DNA of 64,000 nucleotides from Paraplanobispora siamensis (GTDB lineage: Bacteria; Actinomycetota; Actinomycetes; Streptosporangiales; Streptosporangiaceae), in NCBI RefSeq assembly GCF_016863175.1, contig NZ_BOOJ01000011.1, forward strand, positions 55,993 to 119,992, given 5' to 3'. Under the pieces are notes generated by a model. It was not told where the DNA came from. It worked only from the letters and a program-made list of their open reading frames with translations, and ran no database searches. A program made the translations under genes and the position numbers. This document shows positions 24,962 through 35,613 of this stretch, in pieces. Every line of letters starts with the position of its first letter. Within the stretch, counting starts at the first letter, position 1.

Positions 24962-26050
24962 ATGACGATTTCGGTGACATGGCCGCAGGTGCTCGCCTGG
25001 CGGTTGAGGCGGCAGTTCGTCGATCCGGTGGCGGGCGGCGACGCGGTCTCGGTGGTCCGGCGGCTGGCCGGGGTGCAGGCCCAGGTCGCCTTGTCGGCCG
25101 AGCTGGCGGTCGCCGTACGGCAGGCGCGGCCCCGGCGCGGTGAGACCGGGCAGGCCCTGTGGCGCGACCGCACGCTGGTCAAGACCTGGACGGCGCGGGG
25201 CACGCTCCACCTGGTCCCGGCCGACGAGCTGGCCTCCTACGCCGCGGTCCTGGGCTCCTTCCGCCACTGGGACAAGGGGTCGTGGCAGCGGGGCCACGGG
25301 GTGACCGCCGCGGAGGTGGCGGCCATCATCGAGGCCGTCCCCCGGGCGCTGGAGGGACGCACGCTCACCCGCGAGGAGCTGGTCGAGGGCGTCATCGAGG
25401 TCACCGGCGACGCCCATCTGCGGGAGGCGCTCACCTCCGGCTGGGGCGCGCTGCTCAAGCCGCTCAGCTTCCTCGGCGAGCTGTGCTACGGCCCGCCGCG
25501 CGAGGGCAGGGTCACCTTCGTCAGCCCCCGCGACTGGGTTCCCGGCTGGCCGTCCGAGCTCCCCGCGGCCGCGCAGGGCGGCATGGCCCTGGTCCGCTCC
25601 TTCCTCGGCGCCCACGGCCCCGGCACCCCGGAGACGTTCGACACCTGGCTCTACCGGGGCGGCGCCAGGAAGGCCGACCTGCGCGGCTGGTTCCGCGACC
25701 TCGCGCCCGAGCTGGCCGAGATCGAGGTGGAGGGCCGCCCGATGGTCCTGCTCGCCGAGCACCTCGACGATCTGGCCGCGACCTCACCCGCCGCCGGCGT
25801 CCACCTGCTGCCCGGCTTCGACCAGTACATCCTGGGCGCCCCCCGCGACCTCGAACCGCTCCTGCCCAAGGAGGCCAGGCCGAAGGTGAGCAGGGCCGCC
25901 GGATGGATATCCCCGGTCGTGGTCCACCGGGGCCGGGTGGCGGGGGTGTGGGAGGCCAGGAACGGCGAGATCGCCTTCGACCTGTTCGAGGACGTGCCGC
26001 CTGCGGCCCTGAAGGCCGAGGCCGGGCGCGTCGCGGCGCTCATCGGATAG
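24962..26050 (+). CDS. AlkZ-like winged-helix DNA glycosylase family protein
   Basis: The 362-aa protein matches the HTH_42/AlkZ family, whose characterised members (Streptomyces AlkZ, E. coli YcaQ) remove interstrand crosslinks and bulky alkylation from DNA. The catalytic QxQ motif is visible as Gln39-Ala-Gln41 in RRLAGVQAQVALSAEL. Further family marks are KTWTARGTLHLVPADEL and HLLPGFDQYILG. Tandem winged-helix domains are expected. ATG at 24962 has AGGAAG six bases upstream and is preferred over GTG at 24956. Many family members guard toxin producers, but no biosynthetic cluster is seen here, so a general repair role is likely. It converges on pxpC. Confidence 0.88.
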   Translation: MTISVTWPQVLAWRLRRQFVDPVAGGDAVSVVRRLAGVQAQVALSAELAVAVRQARPRRGETGQALWRDRTLVKTWTARGTLHLVPADELASYAAVLGSFRHWDKGSWQRGHGVTAAEVAAIIEAVPRALEGRTLTREELVEGVIEVTGDAHLREALTSGWGALLKPLSFLGELCYGPPREGRVTFVSPRDWVPGWPSELPAAAQGGMALVRSFLGAHGPGTPETFDTWLYRGGARKADLRGWFRDLAPELAEIEVEGRPMVLLAEHLDDLAATSPAAGVHLLPGFDQYILGAPRDLEPLLPKEARPKVSRAAGWISPVVVHRGRVAGVWEARNGEIAFDLFEDVPPAALKAEAGRVAALIG

Positions 26051-26142
26051 CGGCTCTCCCCGGCCGTCGCCGGAGGCACAACCGTCAGGGACGGAAACGT
26101 CAGGGCGGGACCTTCACAGGTGGAACCGTCGGGGCGGAACCG

Positions 26143-27147
26143 TCACCGGTGGAAGCGGACCGCGTCGCCGGGGCGGAGCTGGGCGATCCGGACGAGGTCG
26201 GCGGGGACGACGACGGCGATGACGGGATAGCCGCCGGTCGGCGGGTGGTCGGCGAGGAAGACGATCGGCTGCCCGTCGGGCGGCACCTGCAGGGCCCCGG
26301 CCACCATGCCCTCGCTGGGCAGCTCCCCGTCCCTGGCCCGCTTCAGCACCGCGCCCCGCAGCCGCACGCCGACCCGGTTGCTGTCCTGGCTGACCTCGTA
26401 CGGCCGCGCGCACAGGGTCTCCAGCGCGTCGGAGACGAACCAGTCGTCCCGCGGACCGGCGAGCAGCCGGATGGGGGTCCGCGCCGCGGGACGGGGCGGC
26501 GCCGCGTCCACCGTGATCGGCGCGAGCCCCCGGGCCGGGCCCACGGGCAGGATCGCGCCGGGGGACAGCGGGGCTGGACCGAGGCCGGACAGCGAGTCCG
26601 TCGAGCGGCTGCCGAGCACCGGCGGCACGTCCACGCCGCCCCGGACCGCGAGATAGGTGCGCAGCCCGGTCGCGGGCGCGCCCACCCGCACCTGACCGCC
26701 CGCCGGAACCCAGAACGGCGCGTACATCCCGGCCCGCGGGTCCCGCCGCGGATCCCGCACGGCCGGGACCTCCGCCTCCCGGCCTCCGGCGCCACGCCTC
26801 TCGCGCCGGGCAGCCGTGTCCTGCTCTCCCGCCTCCCCGCCGCCCGTTCCGGGGACTCCGGGCTCCCCGGGGACTCCAGGGACTGAGGGCTCTTCTGGGA
26901 CGAGGAGTTCGACCGGGCAGGGGGCGCCCGCGAGGGCGACCCACACTCCGGCGGACAGGCGCAGGCGGGCTCCGCCGAAGGTCAGCTCGATCCCCGCGGC
27001 GTCCTCCGGGTTGCCGACCAGGCGGTTGGCCAGCCGCAGGCCCGGCGCGTCGGCGGCGCCCGAGCGGGGCACCCCCAGGTGGCCGTATCCGGGGCGCCCG
27101 AGATCCTGCACGGTGGCGTACGGCCCCGGCGCGATCACCTCGATCAT
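26143..27147 (-). CDS. pxpC: 5-oxoprolinase subunit C (biotin-dependent carboxyltransferase-like)
   Basis: A 334-aa member of the KipA/PxpC (allophanate hydrolase subunit 2-like) family: IEVIAPGPYATVQDLGRPGY at the N-terminus, GAADAPGLRLANRLVGNPED and the C-terminal VFLADHPPTGGYPVIAVV are diagnostic. PxpA, B and C together open 5-oxoproline to glutamate using ATP. Residues about 95-140 form an insert of Pro/Gly/Glu-rich low complexity that is not usual in the family. It is the last gene of pxpA-pxpB-pxpC, starting four bases after pxpB ends. Confidence 0.93.
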   Translation of the reverse strand: MIEVIAPGPYATVQDLGRPGYGHLGVPRSGAADAPGLRLANRLVGNPEDAAGIELTFGGARLRLSAGVWVALAGAPCPVELLVPEEPSVPGVPGEPGVPGTGGGEAGEQDTAARRERRGAGGREAEVPAVRDPRRDPRAGMYAPFWVPAGGQVRVGAPATGLRTYLAVRGGVDVPPVLGSRSTDSLSGLGPAPLSPGAILPVGPARGLAPITVDAAPPRPAARTPIRLLAGPRDDWFVSDALETLCARPYEVSQDSNRVGVRLRGAVLKRARDGELPSEGMVAGALQVPPDGQPIVFLADHPPTGGYPVIAVVVPADLVRIAQLRPGDAVRFHR

Positions 27148-27151
27148 GCGC

Positions 27152-27889
27152 TCATCCGGTGACCGCCTCGAAGCGGACGCGGGTGCCGGGGGTCAGGACG
27201 GCGGGCGGGTCGGCCGCCACGTCCCACACCGGCATCGGCGAGCGGCCGAGCAGCCGCCAGCCGCCCGGCGAGGCCGCGGGATAGACCGCGGAGTATGGAC
27301 CGGCGACCGCCACCGCCCCCGCGGGGACCGAGGTGCGCGGGGTGGCCAGGCGCGGCACGTGCAGGACCGGGTCCAGGCCGGTGAGGTAGGCGAACCCCGG
27401 GGCGAAGCCCAGCCAGCCCGCCACCAGTTCCCGTCCCGTGTGCCGCTCGACCACCTCCCGCGGGGACAGGCCGGTCAGCGCGGCCACCTCCTCGAGGTCG
27501 GCGCCGTCGTAGACCACCGGGACCGTCACGATTCTGTCCGCCGCGGCGGCGCCCGCGCCGGGGGCGGCCGCCGTACGGGCCAGGAGGGACAGCCGCGACC
27601 TGAGACGGGGCAGGTCGGCGCCGGGGGCGACGACCAGCACGGTGGCCGGGCCGGGAACGATCTCCACGACCCCGTCCGGCCGCTCGGCCCGCAGCAGCGC
27701 GTCCAGCCGGTGGGAGACCTCCAGCGCCCCGGTCTCCACCAGGAGCCCGTACTCCCCGGCCCGCCGGATCACCGCCTCCCCGCCGGAACCCGCGCCGCCC
27801 GGCGTGCCCGCGGTGTCCGGGCCGCTCACCGTCATCGCGTCCGCGTCGCCCGGCGTGCCCTGATCGCCCGCGGTGTCCGGGCCGCTCAC
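27152..27889 (-). CDS. pxpB: 5-oxoprolinase subunit B (KipI-like)
   Basis: The 245-aa product matches PxpB/KipI (carboxyltransferase domain, allophanate hydrolase subunit 1): VVYDGADLEEVAALTGLSPR and LGFAPGFAYLTGLDP are hallmark segments. The first ~37 residues are a low-complexity extension with SGPDTAG written twice because of an in-frame 60-bp duplication (27806-27890). The start could be GTG 27889 or ATG 27835. It acts with PxpA and PxpC in 5-oxoproline cleavage and lies between them in an operon. Confidence 0.92.
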   Translation of the reverse strand: MSGPDTAGDQGTPGDADAMTVSGPDTAGTPGGAGSGGEAVIRRAGEYGLLVETGALEVSHRLDALLRAERPDGVVEIVPGPATVLVVAPGADLPRLRSRLSLLARTAAAPGAGAAAADRIVTVPVVYDGADLEEVAALTGLSPREVVERHTGRELVAGWLGFAPGFAYLTGLDPVLHVPRLATPRTSVPAGAVAVAGPYSAVYPAASPGGWRLLGRSPMPVWDVAADPPAVLTPGTRVRFEAVTG

Positions 27890-27890
27890 C
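27806..27890 (-). repeat. 25-bp direct repeat, 60-bp period, at the pxpB start
   Basis: A 25-base sequence (27806-27830) recurs exactly at 27866-27890. The 60-base period equals 20 codons, so the pxpB initiation region appears duplicated in frame. Each copy carries a GTG that could start translation. Confidence 0.85.
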
Positions 27891-27932
27891 GGCGCCCTCC
27901 GGGACGGCGGAGCCGGGCCGTCTCGGCCGGTC

Positions 27933-28688
27933 TCACGTGAAGGCCTTCACGATCACTCCGGCGTCGGCCAGGCCGTCGCGGACGGCCCGCGCCAGCCGTA
28001 CGGCGCCGGGGGTGTCGCCGTGCAGGCAGATGGACCGGGCCTGGACCGGGACCTGGGATCCGTCGGAGGCGGTCACGACCTGGTCGGTCGCCATGCGCAC
28101 GGCCCGGGCCGCGACCGTGCCGGGGTCGTGGAGCACCGCGCCGGGGGAGCGGCGGGGGACCAGGGTCCCGGCGGGCGTGTAGGCGCGGTCGGCGAAGGCC
28201 TCGGCGACGGTGGGGACCCCCTCGCGGGCGGCGATGTCGTGGACGGCCGAGCCGGGCAGGGTGAGCACCGGCAGGCTCTGGTCGTAGTCGGCCACGGCCA
28301 CCACGACCGCCTCGGCCTGCTCGGGGTCGCGGCAGATGCGGTTGTAGAGGGCGCCGTGCGGCTTGACGTAGGAGACCCGCCCGCCCATCGCCCTGGCGAT
28401 GCCGTCCACCGCCGCGATCTGGTAGAGCACCTCGGCGCACAGCTCCTCGGGGTCCATCTCCATCTCGCGGCGCCCGAACCCGGCCAGGTCGCGGTAGGAG
28501 ACCTGGGCGCCGATGGCCACCCCCCGGTCGATCGCGGCGGCGCAGGTGCGGCGGATCGTGACCGGGTCGCCGGCGTGGAACCCGCAGGCGACGTTCGCGC
28601 TGGTCACCACGTCGAGCAGGGCCGCGTCGTCGCCCAGCCGCCAGATGCCGAAGCTCTCACCGAGGTCGGCGTTGAGGTCGATCACCAT
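27933..28688 (-). CDS. pxpA: 5-oxoprolinase subunit A (LamB/YcsF family)
   Basis: A 251-aa protein of the LamB/YcsF family. VIDLNADLGESFGIWRLGDD at the start and VTSANVACGFHAGDPVTIRR carry the family's Asp/His metal-site residues, and SYVKPHGALYN follows. It is the catalytic partner of PxpB/C in ATP-dependent 5-oxoproline (pyroglutamate) opening, recycling a damage product of glutamine. It is the first gene of the operon, 43 bases before the GTG start of pxpB. The large uncharacterised gene upstream ends nine bases before it, so that gene may be part of the same transcript. Confidence 0.94.
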   Translation of the reverse strand: MVIDLNADLGESFGIWRLGDDAALLDVVTSANVACGFHAGDPVTIRRTCAAAIDRGVAIGAQVSYRDLAGFGRREMEMDPEELCAEVLYQIAAVDGIARAMGGRVSYVKPHGALYNRICRDPEQAEAVVVAVADYDQSLPVLTLPGSAVHDIAAREGVPTVAEAFADRAYTPAGTLVPRRSPGAVLHDPGTVAARAVRMATDQVVTASDGSQVPVQARSICLHGDTPGAVRLARAVRDGLADAGVIVKAFT

Positions 28689-28697
28689 GGCTCACCC

Positions 28698-30272
28698 CTA
28701 CATGGGAGGTTCGTCGGGAATGTCCGCGATGTCGTCGAGGGCCGTGGCGAGCTCCTCGGGGTCGTCGCCGATCCGCTCGGCGATCTCGATCAGCACGTGC
28801 AGGACCTCGTGCCTGTCGTGACCGAGGTCCAGCAGCCGCTGGGCGGCCTCCCACAGCTGCGGCGGGTCGCCCTCCCACAGCCGGGCGGCGATCTCCTCGT
28901 GCCAGGCCAGGTGCTCGTCGTAGTCGAAGCGGTCGCGGTCGTCGCCGTGGTCGATCTCCAGCAGCACCCGGCGGTCGGTCTCGTCGGCGGGGTTGAGCAG
29001 GTCGAGCTTGATCTCGCCGTGCATGCCCTGCAGGAACGGGAAGGCGAAGACCCGCCGGGCCAGGGCCGACAGGTCCCCGTCCGGCAGCAGCCGCTCCACC
29101 AGGTCGCGGTCGAGGCCGAAGGTCGTCGGGTCGCGGTAGGTCTCGGCGAACTGGGCCGTGGCCTCCCACACCCCGTCCAGGGTGGCGCGCAGCCCCTCCT
29201 CCGCCAGCCCGCTGCGGCCCGCGGCGAAGCGCGCCCAGGCGCTCAGGGCGTACGGCATCGCCTCCTGCTCGGCCGGGCTGAGCATCACCTTGCGCGGCAG
29301 CCAGTCGAGCAGGAACGTCTCGCACTTGGTGGGGCTGACCCGCAGCGGGCGGCCGAAGTCCTGGTCGCAGCCGTAGTCGATGATGTGGTCGGCGCACCGG
29401 GAGGCCGCCGAGGGGTCCGACAGGTGCTCGGCCGCGTCCGAGGAGAGGAACTCCGCGGCCAGCATCGCCCGGCGGTCGCGGCTGTAGGGCGCCTCGCTGT
29501 GCAGGGGCGCCGGGCGCTTGCGGCCGGGGGGCAGCGCCTTGATCCGGGAGCGGGCGAAGGCGTGGTAGGCGCTGTAGCTGTCGCTGACCGGGGCGGTCGT
29601 CTTGCGGTCGCCGTACTCGGCGGTGGCCTTCATGGCCGACTCCAGCAGGGCCCTGGCCTGCTGCGGCTCGATCTCCTCGAAGCGGAGCATCGCGTTGGCG
29701 TCGGCCTCCGCCCTGGCCTGCTCCAGCAGCTTGTCCACGTGCGAGGAGACCCAGGCGTCGCGGGCGATGCCCCGCATGTTGTAGTCGACGACCATGACCA
29801 GGGCGTGCCGGTCCTCGCCGCTGTCGGAGCCCCGGTAGCCGAAGGTGCACACCACCGTGTCCTGGTCGCCGTAGGCGTCACGGGAGACGTAGCAGCCGGT
29901 GGGCTTGACCACGCCCAGCCGGTCGGCCCAGCGGGGCCGGGCCACGCCGCGCTCGATGAGCGCCAGCGCCGCGCCCTCGGCCTTGGCGGCCTGGCGGGCG
30001 GTGCCCAGATAGGCCAGCGCGATCAGCAGGGTCAGCGCGGCGGGCGTGCCGGCCTTCGCCGCGTAGTCGACCAGGCCCTCGCCCAGGACCTGCTCGGCGT
30101 CCCCGCGCCGCAGCCGCCGTCCCCACCAGGCGCCCACCATGTCGGAGACCATGAGCTCGGCGTCCAGCGGGCTGCGCACGGCGAGAAGCTCGCGGGCGGC
30201 CAGCAGCATCTCCGAGAACACCTCGTCGGGGGCCTGGCTCTCCCGGGGGTCCCTGCGGTGCCGGCGGCTCAA
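28698..30272 (-). CDS. Large uncharacterised actinobacterial protein
   Basis: About 524 aa from a TTG at 30272, which is chosen because GGGGGAGG lies four bases upstream. An ATG at 30391 is in frame, but the codons between lack the GC third position seen elsewhere. The protein is mostly helical and acidic, with no signal peptide or membrane helix. Recognisable conserved-looking stretches are HALVMVVDYNMRGIARDAWV, SDPSAASRCADHIIDYGCDQ and CETFLLDWLPRKV. I cannot assign a domain. It ends nine bases before pxpA, so it may share transcripts with the 5-oxoprolinase genes, but no functional link is known. Confidence 0.75.
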   Translation of the reverse strand: MSRRHRRDPRESQAPDEVFSEMLLAARELLAVRSPLDAELMVSDMVGAWWGRRLRRGDAEQVLGEGLVDYAAKAGTPAALTLLIALAYLGTARQAAKAEGAALALIERGVARPRWADRLGVVKPTGCYVSRDAYGDQDTVVCTFGYRGSDSGEDRHALVMVVDYNMRGIARDAWVSSHVDKLLEQARAEADANAMLRFEEIEPQQARALLESAMKATAEYGDRKTTAPVSDSYSAYHAFARSRIKALPPGRKRPAPLHSEAPYSRDRRAMLAAEFLSSDAAEHLSDPSAASRCADHIIDYGCDQDFGRPLRVSPTKCETFLLDWLPRKVMLSPAEQEAMPYALSAWARFAAGRSGLAEEGLRATLDGVWEATAQFAETYRDPTTFGLDRDLVERLLPDGDLSALARRVFAFPFLQGMHGEIKLDLLNPADETDRRVLLEIDHGDDRDRFDYDEHLAWHEEIAARLWEGDPPQLWEAAQRLLDLGHDRHEVLHVLIEIAERIGDDPEELATALDDIADIPDEPPM

Positions 30273-30636
30273 GCGGCCTCCCCCGCCGGCCGTGCTGCCC
30301 CGGGACTGTGGTCTCCGCCGGTCCGTCCGCTCCGCTCGATCACGTTCAACCTTCTCGCGTTCCCGACTCCATGGGTGAATGGAACGCGACATGGTGACCG
30401 TTCGGTTCAACGGCTCTCTCGGTTGTTCCTGCTTCACCGATCTGGGCCGACAGTCGCCCGCGGGTCTGTCCGGTCTCCGCAGGCGCTTTCCGTTCCCAGG
30501 GCGGGAATCACCCGGCGACGCCACATTTGTGCGATCACCCGATCGGGCCCCTCCGCCTTCACGCGTGATCGTGAGCAATCTTAGCCCATGAAGGCCGATC
30601 GGCACGGAGGAACGGGGAACGGCCGCCGCCCGGAGG
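30273..30636. other. Intergenic region upstream of the large uncharacterised gene
   Basis: This 364-base stretch lies between two minus-strand genes. The frame of the downstream gene stays open through most of it, but codon usage and the lack of a ribosome binding site argue that it is non-coding. I see no strong promoter or hairpin. Confidence 0.5.
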
Positions 30637-30888
30637 CTAGCGGAGCCCTCGCGGCGGCGGCGCCGAGTTCACGATCGCGAGGAGATGCTCGCGGGCGACG
30701 CGTTCGATCACCTCGGGAGTGGCCTCCACGCCCAGGTGCTCGGTGCATGCGAAGACGTCGGCGACGCATTTGTCCACGGTGTCGAGCGGGACGGTGAGGA
30801 ACTCGGCGGCCAGACGGGCGCTCACGGGCTCGCGGAGCCCCGTCGGACCGCTGGTGAAGCGAGTGGCGAGAGCGGGCATGGATGTCAC
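30637..30888 (-). CDS. Small protein with possible three-helix-bundle dimerisation domain
   Basis: The 83-aa product resembles the short actinobacterial proteins annotated with a three-helix-bundle dimerisation domain, in the segment LDTVDKCVADVFACTEHLGV and ATPEVIERVAREHLLAIVN. GGAGGA precedes the GTG at 30888 by only two bases and the ATG at 30879 by eleven, so the start is uncertain. Such proteins are soluble and of unknown function. The 252-base gene stands alone between long intergenic regions. Confidence 0.65.
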   Translation of the reverse strand: MTSMPALATRFTSGPTGLREPVSARLAAEFLTVPLDTVDKCVADVFACTEHLGVEATPEVIERVAREHLLAIVNSAPPPRGLR

Positions 30889-31516
30889 ATTCCTCCGGGT
30901 TACCGGGATATTCCCGGATGGGCGGCGAGGACGTGCGTTTTCATTCCATAACGTATCGCGCCAGTGTCAAGCCTCCGGTGGGTGACATGGAAAGCTGACC
31001 CATGTCTTGACTCGCTCCCCCCAGGAGAGGGTAAAAGGATGTCCCGGAACGGGAAGCCGAATAGGGTGCGGGTCATTAGGCTGATCTTGCCAGGACTCCG
31101 GCCGAGACGAGGTGGGCGGTTGTCGGGACGGTCCGGCTCGATCCTGCTAGTGTCCTGGCCGCGAGCGCTGCGAGGCGCCGGCGGTGCTCGCGCCGGTGTG
31201 ATCAGGTCCTCGCCGTCCCCTCCGGGAGGCGGGACCGGGGGGTGCGGATGCCGGCCCGGCCGTGCGGCCACCGGTCAGCCGCGTGCCCGGCGGAGTCCCG
31301 CGAGGCGCTGTCATGCTGGAATCCCGGCGCGTTACCGTGGACATCCTGGTCCTCGGGCCGGGGGGGTCATCGCATCATGGGCGGGGCTTCCGTCCGTAGG
31401 TGCCCATCGCCGATGATGTAGTGCAGGATCCGGTTCCCCGGAGCCGTGCTACGACGATTCGCAAGTTTGGAGATGTGCCTCGTGGGAGACCCTGGCACGC
31501 GACGGAGGTGCCGACC
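30889..31516. other. 628-bp intergenic region with nested inverted repeats
   Basis: This region separates the small minus-strand gene from the phosphatase gene. GTCAAG (30966) and GACATGG (30984) pair with CCATGTC (31000) and the overlapping CTTGAC (31006), giving a nested imperfect inverted repeat that ends in TTGACT. That hexamer could be a -35 element, but no good -10 follows at normal spacing. A frame from ATG 31039 is open but not coding-like. The rest shows nothing I can name. Confidence 0.45.
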
Positions 31517-33610
31517 ATGAGCGCCGAAACCTCCGTGCCCCGTCCCCGGGAGTCGGATGTGGACATCTCGGACTCGGGCCTTCTCCAGGGCCTGTTGTCT
31601 CAGTCGCCGTTCGCCTTCGCGTTCTTCGACCTCGACGGTCGCTTCCAGCGGGTGGACGACGTCTTCGCCGACGTCGTCGGCCTGCCCGCCGAGCGCCTGG
31701 TCGGCCGCACCCCGGGAGAGCTGCTGTCCGCCGACCTCACCGCTCTGGTCGAGGGATCGGTCCGCGGCGTCGTGGCGGGCGCCGCGGTCGAGAACGGCCA
31801 GCGGATCCGGGTGCGCACGGCCGAGGGGCAGACCCACCACTGGTCGCTGACCTTCTCGCCGGTCCACGACGACAAGGGCGTGCTGCGCGCGGTGTGCCTG
31901 GTCGGCGTCGACGTCACCGAGAGCCGGAAGGTCGAGGAGGACCTGCGGCGCAGCGAGGAGCGCTACCGCTCGCTCGTCGAGGCGCAGTCGCAGCTCGTGT
32001 GGATCACGGCGCCGAGCGGCGCGACGGTGGAGGACGCGCCGCAGTGGCGGGCCATCACCGGCCAGGGGCTCGACGAATACCTCGCCCACGGCTGGCTGGA
32101 GGCCGTGCACCCCGACGACCGCGTGCACACCGAGGAGGCGTGGCGCGAGGCCCTGCGCGGCCGGACCATGTTCGAGTGGAACTACCGCGTCCGCACGCGG
32201 GCCAGCGGTTACCGCCACTTCGAGGTGCGCGCCGTGCCGATCATCCGGCACGGCAAGGTCGTCGAGTGGGTCGGGGCGAACACCGACGTCACCCCGCAGC
32301 GCGAGGCCGAGGAGATGCGCGGCCGGCTGACCGACCAGCTCGGCGCCGCGGCGCTGCGCACGGCGCGGCTGCAGGGCGCCACCGCCATGCTCGCCGAGGC
32401 GCTCACGGTCGAGCAGGTCGTCCAGGTCATCATCGACGTGGGCCGTACGGCACTGGCCGCCGACCGCTCGGCGGTGGCGCTGCTCGACGCCGACCGGGCC
32501 GCGCTGAAGCTGGTCAACAACGGCGGCATCCCCGACGTCCCCGGCGCGCCCGGCGAGGAGATCCCGCTGTCGCACTCCAGCGTGATGACCATGGCGGTCA
32601 ACAGCCGCCGCCCGGTCTTCGCCGAGTCGCCCGAGAGCCTGCTGTCCCAGCTCGTCGACGCCGGGGGCGACGAGGACGTCATCAAGGGGTTCGTCACCCA
32701 CAGCGACGAGCGGGCCTGGGTCGGCCTCCCGCTGCTGGCCGCCGGCCGCGCCCTGGGCGCGCTGCGCTTCGCCTTCACCCGCCCCCAGAAGATCTCCCAG
32801 GAGGACGGCGTCTTCCTGGAGGCCCTGGCCGGCCAGTGCGCGCTCGCCGTCGAGCGGGCGACCCTGTTCGAGCGCGAGCACCGCACCGCCGAGACGCTCC
32901 AGCGGAGCCTGCTGCCCGACCGCCTGCCGGTGGTCCGCGGGCTGACCCTGGCCCAGCGCTTCCGCTCGGGCAGCCGTCACGTGCAGGTCGGCGGCGACTG
33001 GTACGACGCGTTCGTCCTGCAGGACGGCCGGGTCGCCGCGGTGGTCGGCGACGTCATGGGCAAGGGCGTCAAGGCCGCGGCCGGGATGGGCCGCATCCGC
33101 AACGCCATGCGGGCGCTGGCCCTGACCAACCCGCCGCCCGCGGCGGTCCTCACCGGCCTGGACCGGGTCTTCGAGGCGACCGAGGAGGAGGAGCAGGTCA
33201 CCACGCTCGCCTACATGGTGGTCGAGCCGGGCACCGGAGAGGGCACGCTGGCGCTGGCGGGCCACCCGCCGCCCCTGCTCGTCTCACCGCAGGGCGTGCC
33301 GCTGCTGTGCGAGGGGGAGCCGGGCACCCCGCTCGGCTGGCCGGCCAGCCGCCGGCAGTTCCGCTTCTGCGTCCCGCCGGGCCACACCGCCGTCCTGTAC
33401 TCCGACGGCCTGGTGGAGAACCGCAAGCGGGGGCTGGATGCCGGACTCGCGGAACTTTGCTCGGTTGTGACCGAAGCGCCGCCAGAAGTTGTTGGAAGTC
33501 CCCATATGCTGCTGGATTTCCTGGTGGATCGCATGTTGGCGGGGTATGAGCAGGATGATGACGTCACGGTGCTCGCGATTCATGTCCCTCCGACGACGAA
33601 GAGTGACTGA
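31517..33610 (+). CDS. PAS-PAS-GAF-PP2C serine phosphatase (RsbU/SpoIIE type)
   Basis: The ATG at 31517 has GGAGG eight bases upstream; the frame is open farther but without a signal. The 697-aa protein holds two PAS domains (about 20-135 and 145-262), a GAF domain (about 285-435), and a C-terminal SpoIIE-type PP2C phosphatase (about 460-690). Metal-binding motifs GGDWYD, GDVMGKG and a final QDDDVTVL are intact. Such enzymes dephosphorylate anti-sigma-antagonist proteins in partner switching, in response to small molecules, light or redox sensed by PAS/GAF. No anti-sigma or antagonist gene is adjacent; the next gene is the principal sigma factor, about 240 bases downstream. It is probably cytosolic, as no membrane helix is seen. 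Confidence 0.92.
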   Translation: MSAETSVPRPRESDVDISDSGLLQGLLSQSPFAFAFFDLDGRFQRVDDVFADVVGLPAERLVGRTPGELLSADLTALVEGSVRGVVAGAAVENGQRIRVRTAEGQTHHWSLTFSPVHDDKGVLRAVCLVGVDVTESRKVEEDLRRSEERYRSLVEAQSQLVWITAPSGATVEDAPQWRAITGQGLDEYLAHGWLEAVHPDDRVHTEEAWREALRGRTMFEWNYRVRTRASGYRHFEVRAVPIIRHGKVVEWVGANTDVTPQREAEEMRGRLTDQLGAAALRTARLQGATAMLAEALTVEQVVQVIIDVGRTALAADRSAVALLDADRAALKLVNNGGIPDVPGAPGEEIPLSHSSVMTMAVNSRRPVFAESPESLLSQLVDAGGDEDVIKGFVTHSDERAWVGLPLLAAGRALGALRFAFTRPQKISQEDGVFLEALAGQCALAVERATLFEREHRTAETLQRSLLPDRLPVVRGLTLAQRFRSGSRHVQVGGDWYDAFVLQDGRVAAVVGDVMGKGVKAAAGMGRIRNAMRALALTNPPPAAVLTGLDRVFEATEEEEQVTTLAYMVVEPGTGEGTLALAGHPPPLLVSPQGVPLLCEGEPGTPLGWPASRRQFRFCVPPGHTAVLYSDGLVENRKRGLDAGLAELCSVVTEAPPEVVGSPHMLLDFLVDRMLAGYEQDDDVTVLAIHVPPTTKSD

Positions 33611-33851
33611 ATGAAACAGTCATAAGGGTTGCTTTCGGATATCGGTGCCCCGCTTCCGTACGCACTACTGTCTTCGTCGGCCTAGGGTGGAGGGCAACCG
33701 CCGGGAGGCGGCCGTATGAATCACGGTGCCGTGCCAGAATGTTGTGCAGGTGCGTCGCGGTTCGCACGGCCTCGCTGATCGCAACTAGAGGCATCCGCCC
33801 CTAGCGGGCATCAGAGTCCATTCTCGTCTCGCTTTCCTTCGAGAGGTGTTC

Positions 33852-35489
<1,638 letters not shown>

Positions 35490-35513
35490 GACCGGACGAG
35501 CAAGAGCGATCAT

Positions 35514-35546
35514 CGGCGGCCCGCACCTTCCCGGTGCGGGCCGCCG
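35514..35546 (+). terminator. Hairpin terminator after the principal sigma factor
   Basis: CGGCGGCCCGCACC (35514-35527) pairs perfectly with GGTGCGGGCCGCCG (35533-35546) across a five-base loop, 24 bases after the stop codon. It is followed by CGTCGTTT, a weak T tract. The stem length and place support a transcription terminator. Confidence 0.85.
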
Positions 35547-35613
35547 CGTCGTTTACACACTTGTAACCGGTCGATAACGCGGGGTGACGGCCGGGCGACT
35601 ACTCTCACCCGCC

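Noticed and set aside
27873..30584. A 903-codon frame on the plus strand across pxpA and the large unknown gene
   Set aside because: Composition is that of a shadow frame, and pxpA is unmistakable on the other strand.
31039..31416. Possible gene starting at ATG 31039 after GGAGAGG
   Set aside because: Codon usage lacks the GC third position, and the product is an Arg/Gly/Pro-rich string; the ribosome-binding match is probably chance.
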